Assembly: GCA_034670405.1 (NCBI GenBank)
Contig: JAXDDX010000072.1
Location: 372,001-436,000, forward strand
Direction: 5' to 3'
Length of the DNA: 64,000 nucleotides
From: Hoplostethus atlanticus
Taxonomy: Eukaryota; Chordata; Actinopteri; Trachichthyiformes; Trachichthyidae
Both the position numbers and the translations under genes were made by a program. Under the pieces are notes generated by a model. The model searched no databases. It saw only the letters and a program-made list of their open reading frames with translations, and was not told where the DNA came from. This document shows, one piece after another, positions 1 through 12,700 of this stretch; within the stretch, counting starts at the first letter, position 1; every line of letters starts with the position of its first letter.

Positions 1-604
1 TTATATAGCATAGCATATATTATTATTAGAAATATTCATGCCCTTATTACAATGTCTCACTGTCAAAAACATTTCATAATTATTCATTCTTCATCTTTAG
101 GTATTAGAAAGATATTTTGAATGTATATATATTTTTTCAATACTGCTCTAATTTTACCTTTCAATACATCTTAAACCTACACCTTTAAAACCCCTAATTT
201 TAGGGATTTCTAAGACTTTTCATAAGACTTCTTAGCAAGGAAGATAAAATTGTCTTAATAATTATTTTATGAAATATTATGAAACACCCTTAAATCCCTG
301 GAATAAGACTGTCTAACAAGACAGGTAAAAATTACTGTTGGCTAACGATAAAGAATAAACATTGTGAAATGTTTCTGTCACTGATACAATACAGGCAAGT
401 GAGTAAAGGGGGAGAACTAGAGTAAATATAAATTTCGTAAATATTTTTATAGCCACTGTTCACTGACATTACTGACATATGAATACACACGTATGTACAC
501 TTAAAAATGTTTTTTTTAATTCACCACCACTAACTTTATCCCCTCTTAATTTGTGATAGTGTGATGAAGTCAAGCAGTAAAACCTTTAAATGAAACCTCC
601 ACAG
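1..604. other. acox3 intron, AT-rich, nothing recognised
   Basis: Left part of the intron before the first visible acox3 exon. AT-rich; no exon or element was recognised. Confidence 0.6.
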
Positions 605-737
605 AGTAAAGCAGCTTTTCCGCTACAACTTTGTGACACAAGAGGATATGATGAACCCCTGGAAGACGGTGATCCTCAACGATTGCCTGGGCATGTATGA
701 CTGGTCGCTGGGTGCCAAGTTCTTCCTCAACAAAGGG
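605..737 (+). CDS. acox3: acox3 exon (first in window)
   Basis: Follows CCTCCACAG and ends at GTAAGT. Encodes [10 protein letters not shown], then [10 protein letters not shown] and [19 protein letters not shown]. The first base completes a codon begun in an exon outside the window. A GT microsatellite starts straight after the donor. Confidence 0.93.
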
Positions 738-3700
738 GTAAGTGTGTGTGTGTGTGTGTGTGTGTGAGTGTATGTGTGTGTGTGTGTGTTAGGGATGGGC
801 ATAATTAGTCGACAAATCGATTAGTCGACTCGGGCAGTGACGTCGACTAGCTGATATCAATAATTATTATTAATTCTTTTTTTAACATGACCGAGAAACT
901 ATTCACGATTTTGTTTCCACCCAGACTCTAATAAGTGTAGCACATGCATCACGTTATAATGGCAGTGGACAGCTAGGTGGGTGGAGCGGAGACAGGAAGT
1001 ACTTGCATGTAAATAAGAGAATGATGGCGGCGAGACGGAGTGAAGTGTGGCGTTATTTTATCCAAGTTGAGAACAAAGAGTGCACGTTGTGTGCGATGAA
1101 GCTGTCTTACCACGGTTCTACTAGTGTGATGCGGAGTCATTTGCAACTTCGGCACCAAAGTATTAAACTGAAAGACAAAGTAGACGAACAACAAAAAAGT
1201 ATCACTGATTTTGTTACAGCTAAACGCAAATGTGATAACAGCCGAAAAGAACAAATCACCCAGCTAGTCGCTTCAATGGTTTCTGGCGATATGCTACCGT
1301 TAAGTTTCGTGGAGGGAGCTGGCTTTCGTAGGTTAATGGAATTTGTTGAACCGAAAGACGATTACCAGCCGAATTGAAAAACAATACGAGGAAGCAGCTA
1401 TGTTGCTTAAGACTAATCTGAATGCTGCCAAGAGTGTAGCCATCACGACAGATGCATGGACTGCTCTCACGGCGGAATCTTATGTGACTGTTACATGTCA
1501 TTACCTGGATCAGTGGGAGATGAGGAGTGCTGTACTCCAGACTCGAAGCATGGATGAGCGGCACACGGCTGAAAATCTAGCCGCTAGCCTCAGAGACGTC
1601 GTTGGCGAGTGGGGGTTGGGGGGTAAAGTGAGTGCTTGCGTTCACGACAACGCAAAGAACATAACTCTCGCAAATGAACGGCTTGTGGATGAATGGGAGT
1701 CTGTGTGTTGTTTCGCACACACGCTTCAGCTTGCAATTAACGACGGCTTGAAGATTCCAAACATGACTCGTGTAGTGGCTGCATGCAGTCAAATGGTTTC
1801 CCATTTCCAAGAGCAACAGAGTTTACCTCTGCATAGACTGATAAAGTGCTGTCGTACTAGATGGAACTCGGTATTTGACATGATGGATCGCTTGCACGAA
1901 CAAAGGTGGGCAATAACAGCCACTTTATCAGACCGAACCTTTACAAAACTCAGTGACGCTCGAACCTTGGAACTGACAGACGAGTGCTGGCAAACAATAG
2001 AGGGCATGTTACCGGTACTTCGCTCACTTAAGTGCGCCACTACAGCTCTCTGCAGTGAGACACATGTCTCCATTTCCTTGGTCTACCCCGTGACGAACAG
2101 CCTTCTGAGTCGTCATCTAAACGTCCTGCCAGGAGATTCTCCAAGAGTGGCCAAGTTCAAGCTTCCCTCAGCCAGCGCATGGACACCGCAAATCCCGGTA
2201 AGTGGAGGGCAAAAAAGGCAGTGTTTTTATAAATGTCAACCTAGGCTACTTTATATTAACTGAAAATAACTTTAATAATGTTACTTAATACTTTTATTTT
2301 AATGCAACATTAACGTTAGGTAACCTAAATACAATCGTTTGTGTGTTTTAATAGGCAAAGCGGCCCTGATTGCCTCTGCATTAGACCCGAGTCACAAGCA
2401 TCTGCGCTTCGTGGACCAGCCAGCATTACGTCTCGGCATTCGAGAAAAATTGACTGAGTTGTACAATGGAGTTGTCTAGAGCATGCGCCCAGCGGAGAAG
2501 CGGCTACTGCTGCCGCCGACACCATGGAAGATGGCGAAGAGGCAGGGGTTGATTGGGCAAACACATCGGCAATCAGTGCTCTACTTGGGGAGGATTACAG
2601 TGCCGAGGACACCGAGCAAGACGAAATGGATCGCTACTTTAACGAGCCATGCGTTTCACCTGATGACAATCCCGTGTTATGGTGGCAAAACAACGAATCC
2701 CGTTTCAAACATCTCTGCGTCCTTGCAAGGCAGTACCTCGCCATACCCGCCACCTCCGTTCCAGCAGAGAGGGTTTTTTCAACTGCTGGACAGGTTGTAA
2801 ACAGGCTGCGCACACGCCTATCCCCAGAACACGTTGACATGCTGGTTTTCCTTTATAAGAACTAATCTGATAGGACTGATTATCATTTTGCCATCTGGTA
2901 AGATGGCAAAAATGGATTGTTCTTTTTTTCACTGTAGCACTTGGCCTATTTGGAAAAATAAAAGAATAATTTTAAATGGCACGTGTTGTAGTTGTATTTA
3001 TGTACTGGTAACTTTGTTTCATGGTAGTTATGTGCGGTTAATGGTCTATGTTGGGCGGGGGTGATGACGTCACGGCTAGTCGACTAATCGACTGAAATTC
3101 TTGTTAGTAGTTGACCATTAAAAAAAAATGAAAATGCCCATCCCTAGTGTGTGTGTGTGTGTGTGTGTGCGCTGGGGCAAAATAACAAAAGCCCCAACAA
3201 TTTATGAATGTCAACTATCTAATAAGAAGTAGGGCCACCATTTGCCTTTAGAAAGGCTTCAGTCTTCTAGCCAATGTTAGCAGTCAGCTACTTTGTGTTG
3301 TTAACATTATATTTATCTCCAAACCAACTAAGTTGAATTCTTATTAGATGACATAAGATAGATAACATTTATGATCTTTATTATTTATTTATTTATTTAA
3401 AAAAAAAAACTTTATGCTAGGTTTGTCTGCTACCTCTGCTGGGTGACTAAGTAGCTAACTGCTAATATTGGCTAACAACATTTTTATTTATTCTTTGTCG
3501 AAGACCAGTTGAGTCTACCATTGTTTATGTCTGCTTTGCTGTCCGTACTGTTTCCCACTAGAATACGGCATGAATTAAATGTGGCCGGCATGTGAATAAA
3601 GCAAATTCTTCACCTATATAGCAACTGAGCGATGGCCCAATACTGGCCCACACTTGCACTTTCTTCCAGTCCCCATGCCGCCCTGGAATGATGGGTATGA

Positions 3701-6700
3701 ATCAACCTGATTCTGGTTTCTGACTAGGCCACTTAACCTTAGTAGGACTTCATGTCAGGCATGGCATGGGCCAGGACTGGGCCACCAGCAAATTACCAGA
3801 TGAACATAAAAATCACCCTCCCGTTAATCTAAACTCCATATTATTATTAGGGTTCAAACCCCAAAGGGGTAGAACCCTATTGTTTTCCACCTATTATTTG
3901 TTGTCTTATGCCGCATCGCAAATTGCCGTGAGCTAGAATGAGCTAAAACCATGAAACTTGGCCCAATAATTGGAAATGATGTGCAAATGCTTCCCAAGAA
4001 ACATGAGCCCAATCGGCCAGATGGTGGCGCTGTAATTAAGGCCCAAAAGCGGGATTTTGGAAAGGCCACGCCCCTCACACCGTGCGTCCGATTGACTTTA
4101 AATTTGACACACAAGTCCAGCTCAACATGACTAGATTTTCCGCCATTTTTAATTTTTTGAAAAACACATTTTTGACATCTCCTCCTAAACCGTACGTCTG
4201 ATTGCTACCAAATTTTCTGTGGATCATTATTGGACCAAGCTTATCAAAAGTTGCATAAAGGTTGTTGATATCTTATTTAGTTTTCCATATATTGACCAAT
4301 GAACTTCAAAAGGGCATGGCTCAGCACATAATTAGACCAAAGTCAACAACGGTTGCTCCAATCATCACAAAACTTGCAGGATATGTCCACATAAGTACCA
4401 TAAATACCCTGAAAGTTTCATTGAAATCGACCACTAGGGGGCGCTACAAATGCCACAAAATGGGCGTGGCATAACACAAATCAGACTATAAATTAGAAAT
4501 TGTTTGTCCAATCATTACAAAACTCGCAGGGTATGTCCACATAAGTACCTGAAACATACCCTGAAAGTTTCATTAAAATCGACCACTAGGGGGCGCTACA
4601 AATGCCAACAAATGGGCGTGGCATAACACAAATCAGACTATAAATCAGAAATTGTTTGTCCAATCATTATAAAACTTGCAGGATATGTTTGATAACAATG
4701 TTGAACCACGTGTGTAAAATTATTTAGAAATCACTCATTAGCGGGCGCCACCAGTTCCAAACATGTGCATGGGCCTGGCGCAAATTTGCCCTTAAATCAA
4801 TGACAGTTTGTCCAAACATCACCACACTTGGTAGATATTTATGTTGAACTAAGTTTGTAAAATTACCTTAAAAATGGCCAATGGGCGCTACAAATCTTTT
4901 CCATATGGGCTTACAGTATAGTTTTTTCTGGGGCTTTTATGTTTAAGCCTCTGTCCTAGTGGCCTTGCTTACTTAAACATACAGTTAACTTCATATATTT
5001 TTTTGTGGAATTTATCTTCTTCTGTCACTCTGCATGCAATTTGCAGTAACAAAATGGTTTGAACCCGCGAATCGCTGCTTGCGGCCATATTTATTATTAT
5101 TATTATTATTATTAGTAGTAGTAGTAGTAGTATTGTCATTGTACCTACCAAAATGCACTCATTTGCCAACTAATGAATATACTGTAAGAGATAAATGACG
5201 AAGCCAAAGTTTCCTTTCTGACAATTTGCTTGCAACAACATAGACAACAAAATTGGGAGAGAGATGACGTCACATAGGTACCACATACAAATGTTATCCT
5301 GGCAATCACCCTAAGTCATTTAACACTGCGAGGTCAATTTACAATCAAAGGGCTCAATCAGAAAAGTTATCTTAACCAGATATTTACTTTTGAAGACACG
5401 CAGTTGCGTGCAAAAAATGTAAATTCAAAATTGTAAATTCAAAGTTTAAAGACTAACCCAGGTCTAAACTTGTTTTCTAGGACTATATTCCTGCAGACAG
5501 CCCCATTAAGAACAATTAGAAACATGAATAGGTACATCTAATTTTGGCTAGGATGTTGTGGAGCACAGCTAACCTAACCCATGTTTACCACTTCAGCATT
5601 ATTAAGGCCACAGCAGGCCACATCTTGTACCCAAGTATATTTATCTTGGCTGTACATGATGTGCTGTAATAAAAAAAACCCTGTCAAGGTTAAGTAAAAC
5701 ATTAACCCTACACAGCAGAAAAGAGGCAGCTAATTACAACAAGCAAAACAATGTGGAATTCTCTGGGAATAAATGCATGACAACTTTAAGCCACATGATT
5801 TAAAAAAGGGAGATGGAGATGCTAACCCAACAGGTTACTGCAAAAATGGAACCCGAAGAAAAAAGGACTCAAACCATGAGATCTCAGTCCTGATGCATAT
5901 TGACTACAACACTTCTGAAATAATAAGTAAGTCATCCCTGCCCGACTCTGGTTCACTCCTGTCTAATCCACTACCTTGCAGGTTACTTGATATAAGCAAA
6001 CTACGAACCACGCGGTTCCCATTCTGAAATATGTTATTGACCGAAGTGATATTTATTCCTCCGATAGAAGTTTTGATTAAATGCATTTATATTTACCACA
6101 CTACACTACTCAGCATCTGTTTGATGGAAACACGGCACGACTTGCTAGTTTGGAATGTTCCTAATACATAGTGGGGTACTTTCCATGCTAATGCTAACTG
6201 AATAAATTTACAAGCATCACCATTAACTGACTTTGATTCTAATTTACTGTGTCGGGAAAAGTAAACGCTTGTGTGTAATTCGGAAGCTAAATCCACATAA
6301 AGTCTGTTAATGCTAATATAATAAATGGTTATGCATAATACATTTAGCTACAGTTAGCCTACTAGTTAGCAATTAAGCTAGCGCTAGCTGGATGTGGCTA
6401 AAGTTAACTGTGGCAAACTTGACGGTTGGCCTAGCTAAGTTGGCTAACATTAGCCCCTGAATGTAGTGGTAGTAATAACAATTTTAAAAACTTTATTTGT
6501 ATAGCACTTTTCAAAACAAATGTTACGAAGTGCTTGATACAACAGCATGAAAAAGCATGAAAAAGTAAAAAAAATATATAAATGAATAAATAAAATCAAG
6601 GTGCATAAAAAATAGATGAGGTTTGTGCTTTTTAAGATGCAATTTAATAGCCAGGACCTTGGAACAGTAAGGGGCGTCCTCCCTGCAGATCTGAGGCTGC

Positions 6701-9700
6701 ACACTGGGTCATAAGGGGTTAAAAGGTCAGACCATGCAAAGGTCAGACCATGCAATGCCTCAAAAGTTGTCAGTAAAATCTTAAAATCAGTTCTAAAATG
6801 TACAGGCAAGCAGTGCAGGGAGGCTAAAATGGGCGTAATATGATCTTGACTCTTGGATTTGGTTAAAAGGTAGGGAATTCCGGCTTAGACCGGAGTAGTT
6901 GGAGTTACAGTAATCGAGACGAGAAGAGATGAGGGCATGGATAACCTTCCCAAGGTCAGCAAAGGATGACAAAAGACATAATTTTGGAAATGTGTTTCAA
7001 TTGGAGAAAGCAGGACTGAATCAGCCTCTTCATTTGGAAGCAGCTGACACTACAGCTTGATACTGTGTACTGTGTATGCGCCTAGGCAACATACTAGGCA
7101 CCATGCCTAATGATCATTTTATGATCCATGCTGGATCATAAAAAAGCTCTTGAAATTGTCCATGTCTCATTTCTCAAGGCCAATCCTCAATACCACTTTT
7201 CAAGGATACAGCTTTGACTTTGACATGGTAGGGTTCGACTGATATGGGTTTTTGAAGGGCAATGACAATATTATTGAATTGAAGCTGCCGGTAGCTGGTA
7301 TTTTGTGCCTGAAACAGCATTTAGACCACCAGGAGAATTTAAAACTCTCCATTAAAAGCCATACTAATGAAATTGTTTTAGGTGGGTTAGCAGCTCCTTA
7401 AGGTAGGGTGAGGCAGGGTACATTACAGGTTTTACATTCTGACACCAATGAATAAAGGGACAATATACACGGCTTTGTCGAGTTCGTATTTCTCAATAAT
7501 TTTGTTGTGACTCATGATTTTGTTGAATTTTTAATAAACTTAACTGGTGACAGTGTGGCAAAAAGATGTCACTCCTTGGTAGGGTTGGGCGATTGGACAA
7601 TGCATCACCGGTGGAAATCCCCTTGCCTATTCTTTACTGATCTTATCTTATCATTTATCAATTTTTTTGATTTAGATGAAGATCATACCACATTTTATGA
7701 GCCATTTCTACAATAATGCAGGTAATTCAAAAGCGTTCACATACTTTTTCTCACAACTGTATGTGATGATGATCAGTTCGGTTATCGCCCAACCCTACTC
7801 CTTGGTTACCGCAGACAGTTCTGCTGGACTTGTGTTTTTGGCAGAAGCTTGTAAATTACTTAATCTTGTAATAATAATTTTAATTCAGTGTTTCCTATCA
7901 GATGATTGTCTTTGGTATGTAGTCATGTAATAAGAGTGATAATGTACAGTGGTCCTCTTCTTTGCGTCAGCGTTTTGATTCAGTGACCGACTCGCTGTTC
8001 ATTATCCCTCACATATATAAGCGCACTGACCTATCAGTCTAACCCTACTAAATGGTGCTCAAAAACATAACATAGACTTTCTTTACTCTGGTCTTTTTCA
8101 GATGTTTGGGCTAACTGTTGCCAACTCAGGATCAGAGAGACACAGCAAGTTTGTGCAAAACACTGAAGATATGACGGTAACAGTTCAACACAACTTCACA
8201 CTGCCAGTACCTACTGCCTAGAATCCGGGGTGGTTGGGGTCCACGGCTTTGTGTCACATCTCTCAGTCCCTATACTTTTTTTCTTAAAATATCTTTATTG
8301 TTGGAAGAGAAAGGTAGTTACACTTCTCTTTAATGCACATGGTGGCTAACATAATTCTCTTTAGTAACCACAACCCCGAACCCCTTTGAGACAGAAAACA
8401 AAAAGGATAAATGTGAAGAGAACTCTTGTTCAGCACACACCAAAGCGTTACAGGGTATAGCTGATAATGCAAGTCTGACTAGGCAAAAAACAACAACAGG
8501 TTAACTGAAGGACCAGAGGTATATGGTGCACGGTCAAAGTTCTCATTCTGGGTGGAAAACAGATTGGTTGTTAAAATAACTGAGAGAAGTCGTCATTGGG
8601 GCCTCTGAGGGCAAACTTGTGGGCGGTTTTGGAGATTTCAAAGCTAATAGTTTCCTTCATATGGTCAAGATAGAGGTGAAAGCGATGGTATTAGCCTCAC
8701 TAGATTTACATGGCAAAGGCTTAAATGGCCAAGAGTATGCTTAGCTCTTGTTTTGGATTAAATCACTCCTGTGCAGATTCACTAAGATTGTGTCGGAAAC
8801 GCAAAAATGTATTAAGAAATGTATGCGAATCAATTTGCTGCACAAACTAGCCCTTGAAAAGAGTACTGCCTGTGTCTTGCAGCAATGATAGCAGCCATTC
8901 TGACTGGACATACTCTTTGTCAAAGTCTTTACGCCGCCTTTCAAAGGACCTTATATGCGCCACGATAATTTGGTGGAGCTGGTTTTGCGAAGCGTTAATG
9001 AATTGTGCGCAATCTTGATTCACATGGCCTCGCCTACAAATAAATATGTAGGCAAAATAATGAGACTTGCATATAATTGGCATAAGCATGACCATGACAG
9101 ATGCAGATAGGGTTTATTTATTGATCAGTGCTGTTAGATACACTTTGCATTCATTATCCACGGTTAGTGAACAGTATTGGCATAGTATTGGCATTCTGAT
9201 TTGGTCATTTTGATAATGTAACACGTCCATGTATAGCACATCCATTTTCCCCACCAAGATTTCCTCAGACAGTTTGGGGATTCAAACACCATATATCACT
9301 GCATATTCCATTTCCAACTGAACAAACCACATAGATTCCTAATTTGCCCATGTGTTTGTAGACGTTCGGATGCTTTGCGCTGACTGAGCTGAGCCACGGC
9401 AGCAACACCAGAGCCATGAGGACGACGGCCACGTATGACCCCAGCACCCAGGTCAGCCCAGTGACACAGTGTAAAATGGCAAAATATTTTGCTGTTGCTA
9501 TTTTTTTGACAGATATTGCAATTTTTTCAAAAGGTACATTATCTGCATAAAATGTGAGAGCGCTAATAATTGAAACTGTATCTCAACCCTATGAGCTGAA
9601 TGAATCATTATGATGGCTCCCAAGCCAGAAAATAGGAACAATTTAAAGTTAAATTAGTGTTATCACTTTCTCATTAGGATTATAGCATTTAGGATTTTAG

Positions 9701-12700
9701 GCTTAATCAAGGGTAAATGCTGGTTCACCAAGTAAGTCTTTGGCATTCGGATGCGCTAGATAGCACTAGCCAGCTAAGTCTAGCTGCACAACCTAACATC
9801 AGATGGCATAGACAAATCAGTTTCCTAACATTGTTTTCTCTTTATCTACTATAATATCAACTAACTCCTGTCCAGTGGTTAACATCCCAGTTAATGTACC
9901 AAAACACTGAGTTAGCTAATTGGATGTTAAATAATAGTTTTGATATTTTGTTAATAAGATTTATTGTGTGTTGAAAATTGTTTCAATTTGATGTCAACTA
10001 TTAATGTGCTTCATTAAAGGATTACATTTTACCATTAAATCATAAGCATTCAGTTTCCCATTGAAACTGGTGTGATCTCACTAAACCATCGGATAGAACC
10101 TTATTGAACCAAACCCAGACTGACCTTACAGAATTAGAAAGTTCTATTTCTTATTGTCTCAGAATTTTGATTTTTTACATTTAAAATACCAATGGGTGCA
10201 GGCCTTGTTGAGCGATTCACTATATGACTTGGATGTCAAAACTACAATCGTAGACACACCCCTATGCTTATGGACTAGTTGGCTAGCTATATTTAGATCA
10301 GCCACAACATTAAAACCACTGTCAGGTGAAGTGAATAACATCGATTTATCTTATCGATTTATCGATTTACAATGGCACCTGTCAAGGGGTGGGATATATT
10401 GGGAAGCAAGTGAACAGTCCGTTCTTGAAATTGTTGGAAGCAGGAAAAATGGGCAAGTGTAAGGATCTGAGCGACTTGTGATGGCCAACTTGTGACAAGG
10501 GCCAACTTGTGATGGCTAGACAACTGGTCCAGAGTGGTTAGTACCTACCAAAAGTGGTCCAAGGAAGGACAACCAGCGAACCGGCAACAGGGTCATGGGC
10601 GCCCAAGGCTCATTGATGCGTGTGGGGAGTGCATCAATGAGTAGCACAATTTGCTGAAAAAGTTAATGTTGGCTCTGATAGAAAGGTGTCAGAACACACA
10701 GTGCATCGCAGCTTGCTGCGTATGCGGCTGCGTAGCCGCAGACCGGTCAGAGTGCCCATGCTGACCCCTGTCCACCCCTGACCCCTCTGTTGATGAAAAG
10801 CAACAAGTTTAGGGTGTTCAAAGTAGAAGTAGTTGAGGCAGGTTGAGGGAAAGTGGCTACACAAGTAAACAAGTAAATTAAGTAAATCACAACACTTCAT
10901 CACATCCTGGAATCCATTGAACATCACAGAATGCTGAGATATAACAGTGTAAGAGTATCTGAGGGTGTTTTTTTCCTTTGAACCACGCTACTATATGTTT
11001 GAAGTAAGTTTGTTGTTATTTTACAGTCTGTAAAAGTTTTGCCAGGTCACCACTATACATCAACAGTTAAACAGCAGAATTTTGTCCCTATAGGAGTTTG
11101 TGATCAACTCCCCAGACTTTGAGGCTGCCAAGTTCTGGGTGGGGAACCTGGGTAAGACGGCGACCCACGCCGTGGTGTTCGCTCAGCTCTACACCCCAGA
11201 CCGAGTCTGCCACGGCCTGCACTCCTTCATCGTCCAGGTGGGAATTTGACTTCACTTAGTTAGTCAGGTGTGCTCTTTGTAATCCAGATCCAGGCTACCA
11301 TCAGGACCATCAGACAGGCAGCACCATTCAATAGGCACCTAGTCTAAATGCTACAGGGTTGAATGTGTGAGTATGTCACTGGGGCTATTGAGTGGTCTCT
11401 TCCCATCACAGATGTTTACTTGATTTAGGCCCAAGACACTTTCCAGAAGGCTCAACAATGATTTATGGCGTTCCAGAACCCCCATTGAAAAATACAACTA
11501 CAACCTAAAGCCTACACTACCCTGTACATACGCTTAGGCTTTTCCCTGATTCCCAACATTCCCCTTTTGATATAGGTATCTCATATACTGTCAGGAGCCA
11601 CACAAGCCGAGGCAACAGACCAAACTGGAGGCACCACAGCTTTAACTTGCCTGGTAGCCTCTCTTTGAGATCTATGCCTCTAACTACATGCTGCCTTATC
11701 TCCTGAATCTGCCCCTTGTCATTTAAGGTCGCATCATACCACCTTTCTAAGCTTTGACAGGCTTTGACAGTGTCGGAATCTATCTAAAATATTTTGCTTG
11801 ACAACGGAGATGCTCTTAGACTTAACGGCTTAACTTTTATCCTCTCCCAGTTTAGGTTGGCATTTAATTTGTTCAGCACCCTTATGGTACAAAGTGCTGT
11901 AGTCATCCATATATGCCTGCAGGGAGGTGCATTCTTTCCCCTCCTACCACCCATTTTGAGCTATATCCATTTAATTGTCCTGTAGGTAAGGGATCCCAAA
12001 ACCCTGCTAGCCATGCCTGGTGTGATGGTTGGAGATATGGGCAAGAAACTGGGCCAGAATGGACTGGATAATGGGTAGGTGACAGAAGTATTTCATCGAA
12101 ACATGTGTGTGTGTCTGTCATGATGTATTGTGAAGGTTTGACCCCCGGACTCATCAAGGGCGTGTCATGATTCAAAATGTAGGGTCACTACATCATTAGA
12201 TAGATAATGGATAATTAGTTGCATCAGTGCTTCAAGTCAAACTGTTGAAAGCCACTAGAGGGAGCTACATTCACACATTTCAGCCGACCTGGGGTCCCAG
12301 TGTTGTTATGAGGAAGAATTTAAACTTCAGAAACAGAAAAAGACGAGAGCATGTGGAGGAAACAATTTCATCCGCTTTTAGATTTCTTCATTGTATTATA
12401 TTGGGGTCCTATGCACGGCTGGAGCCACTGGCCAAATGCTGGTTAATTATGACTGAAGTTAGTCTACTCTACAGGTAACCAACCATCTATTCTATCTAAT
12501 GTACCGGTGTCCAAGTCTGGACACCTTTGGCCAAATCTGACACACTTTGATATGAAATTTAACGAATAGCTTTTCGAATATGTGTGATTTTACGTTATTT
12601 GCCTTTCATCAGCTACACCACATCATAATGAACATGTTTTACTCATGTGTTACATGCATGTTGTCAGTGTCCCTGTATGTATAAAAGAGAACAAAGATGA

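Noticed and set aside
9265-9447. Minus-strand open frame over 9265-9447
   Set aside because: Antisense of the acox3 exon 9362-9451.
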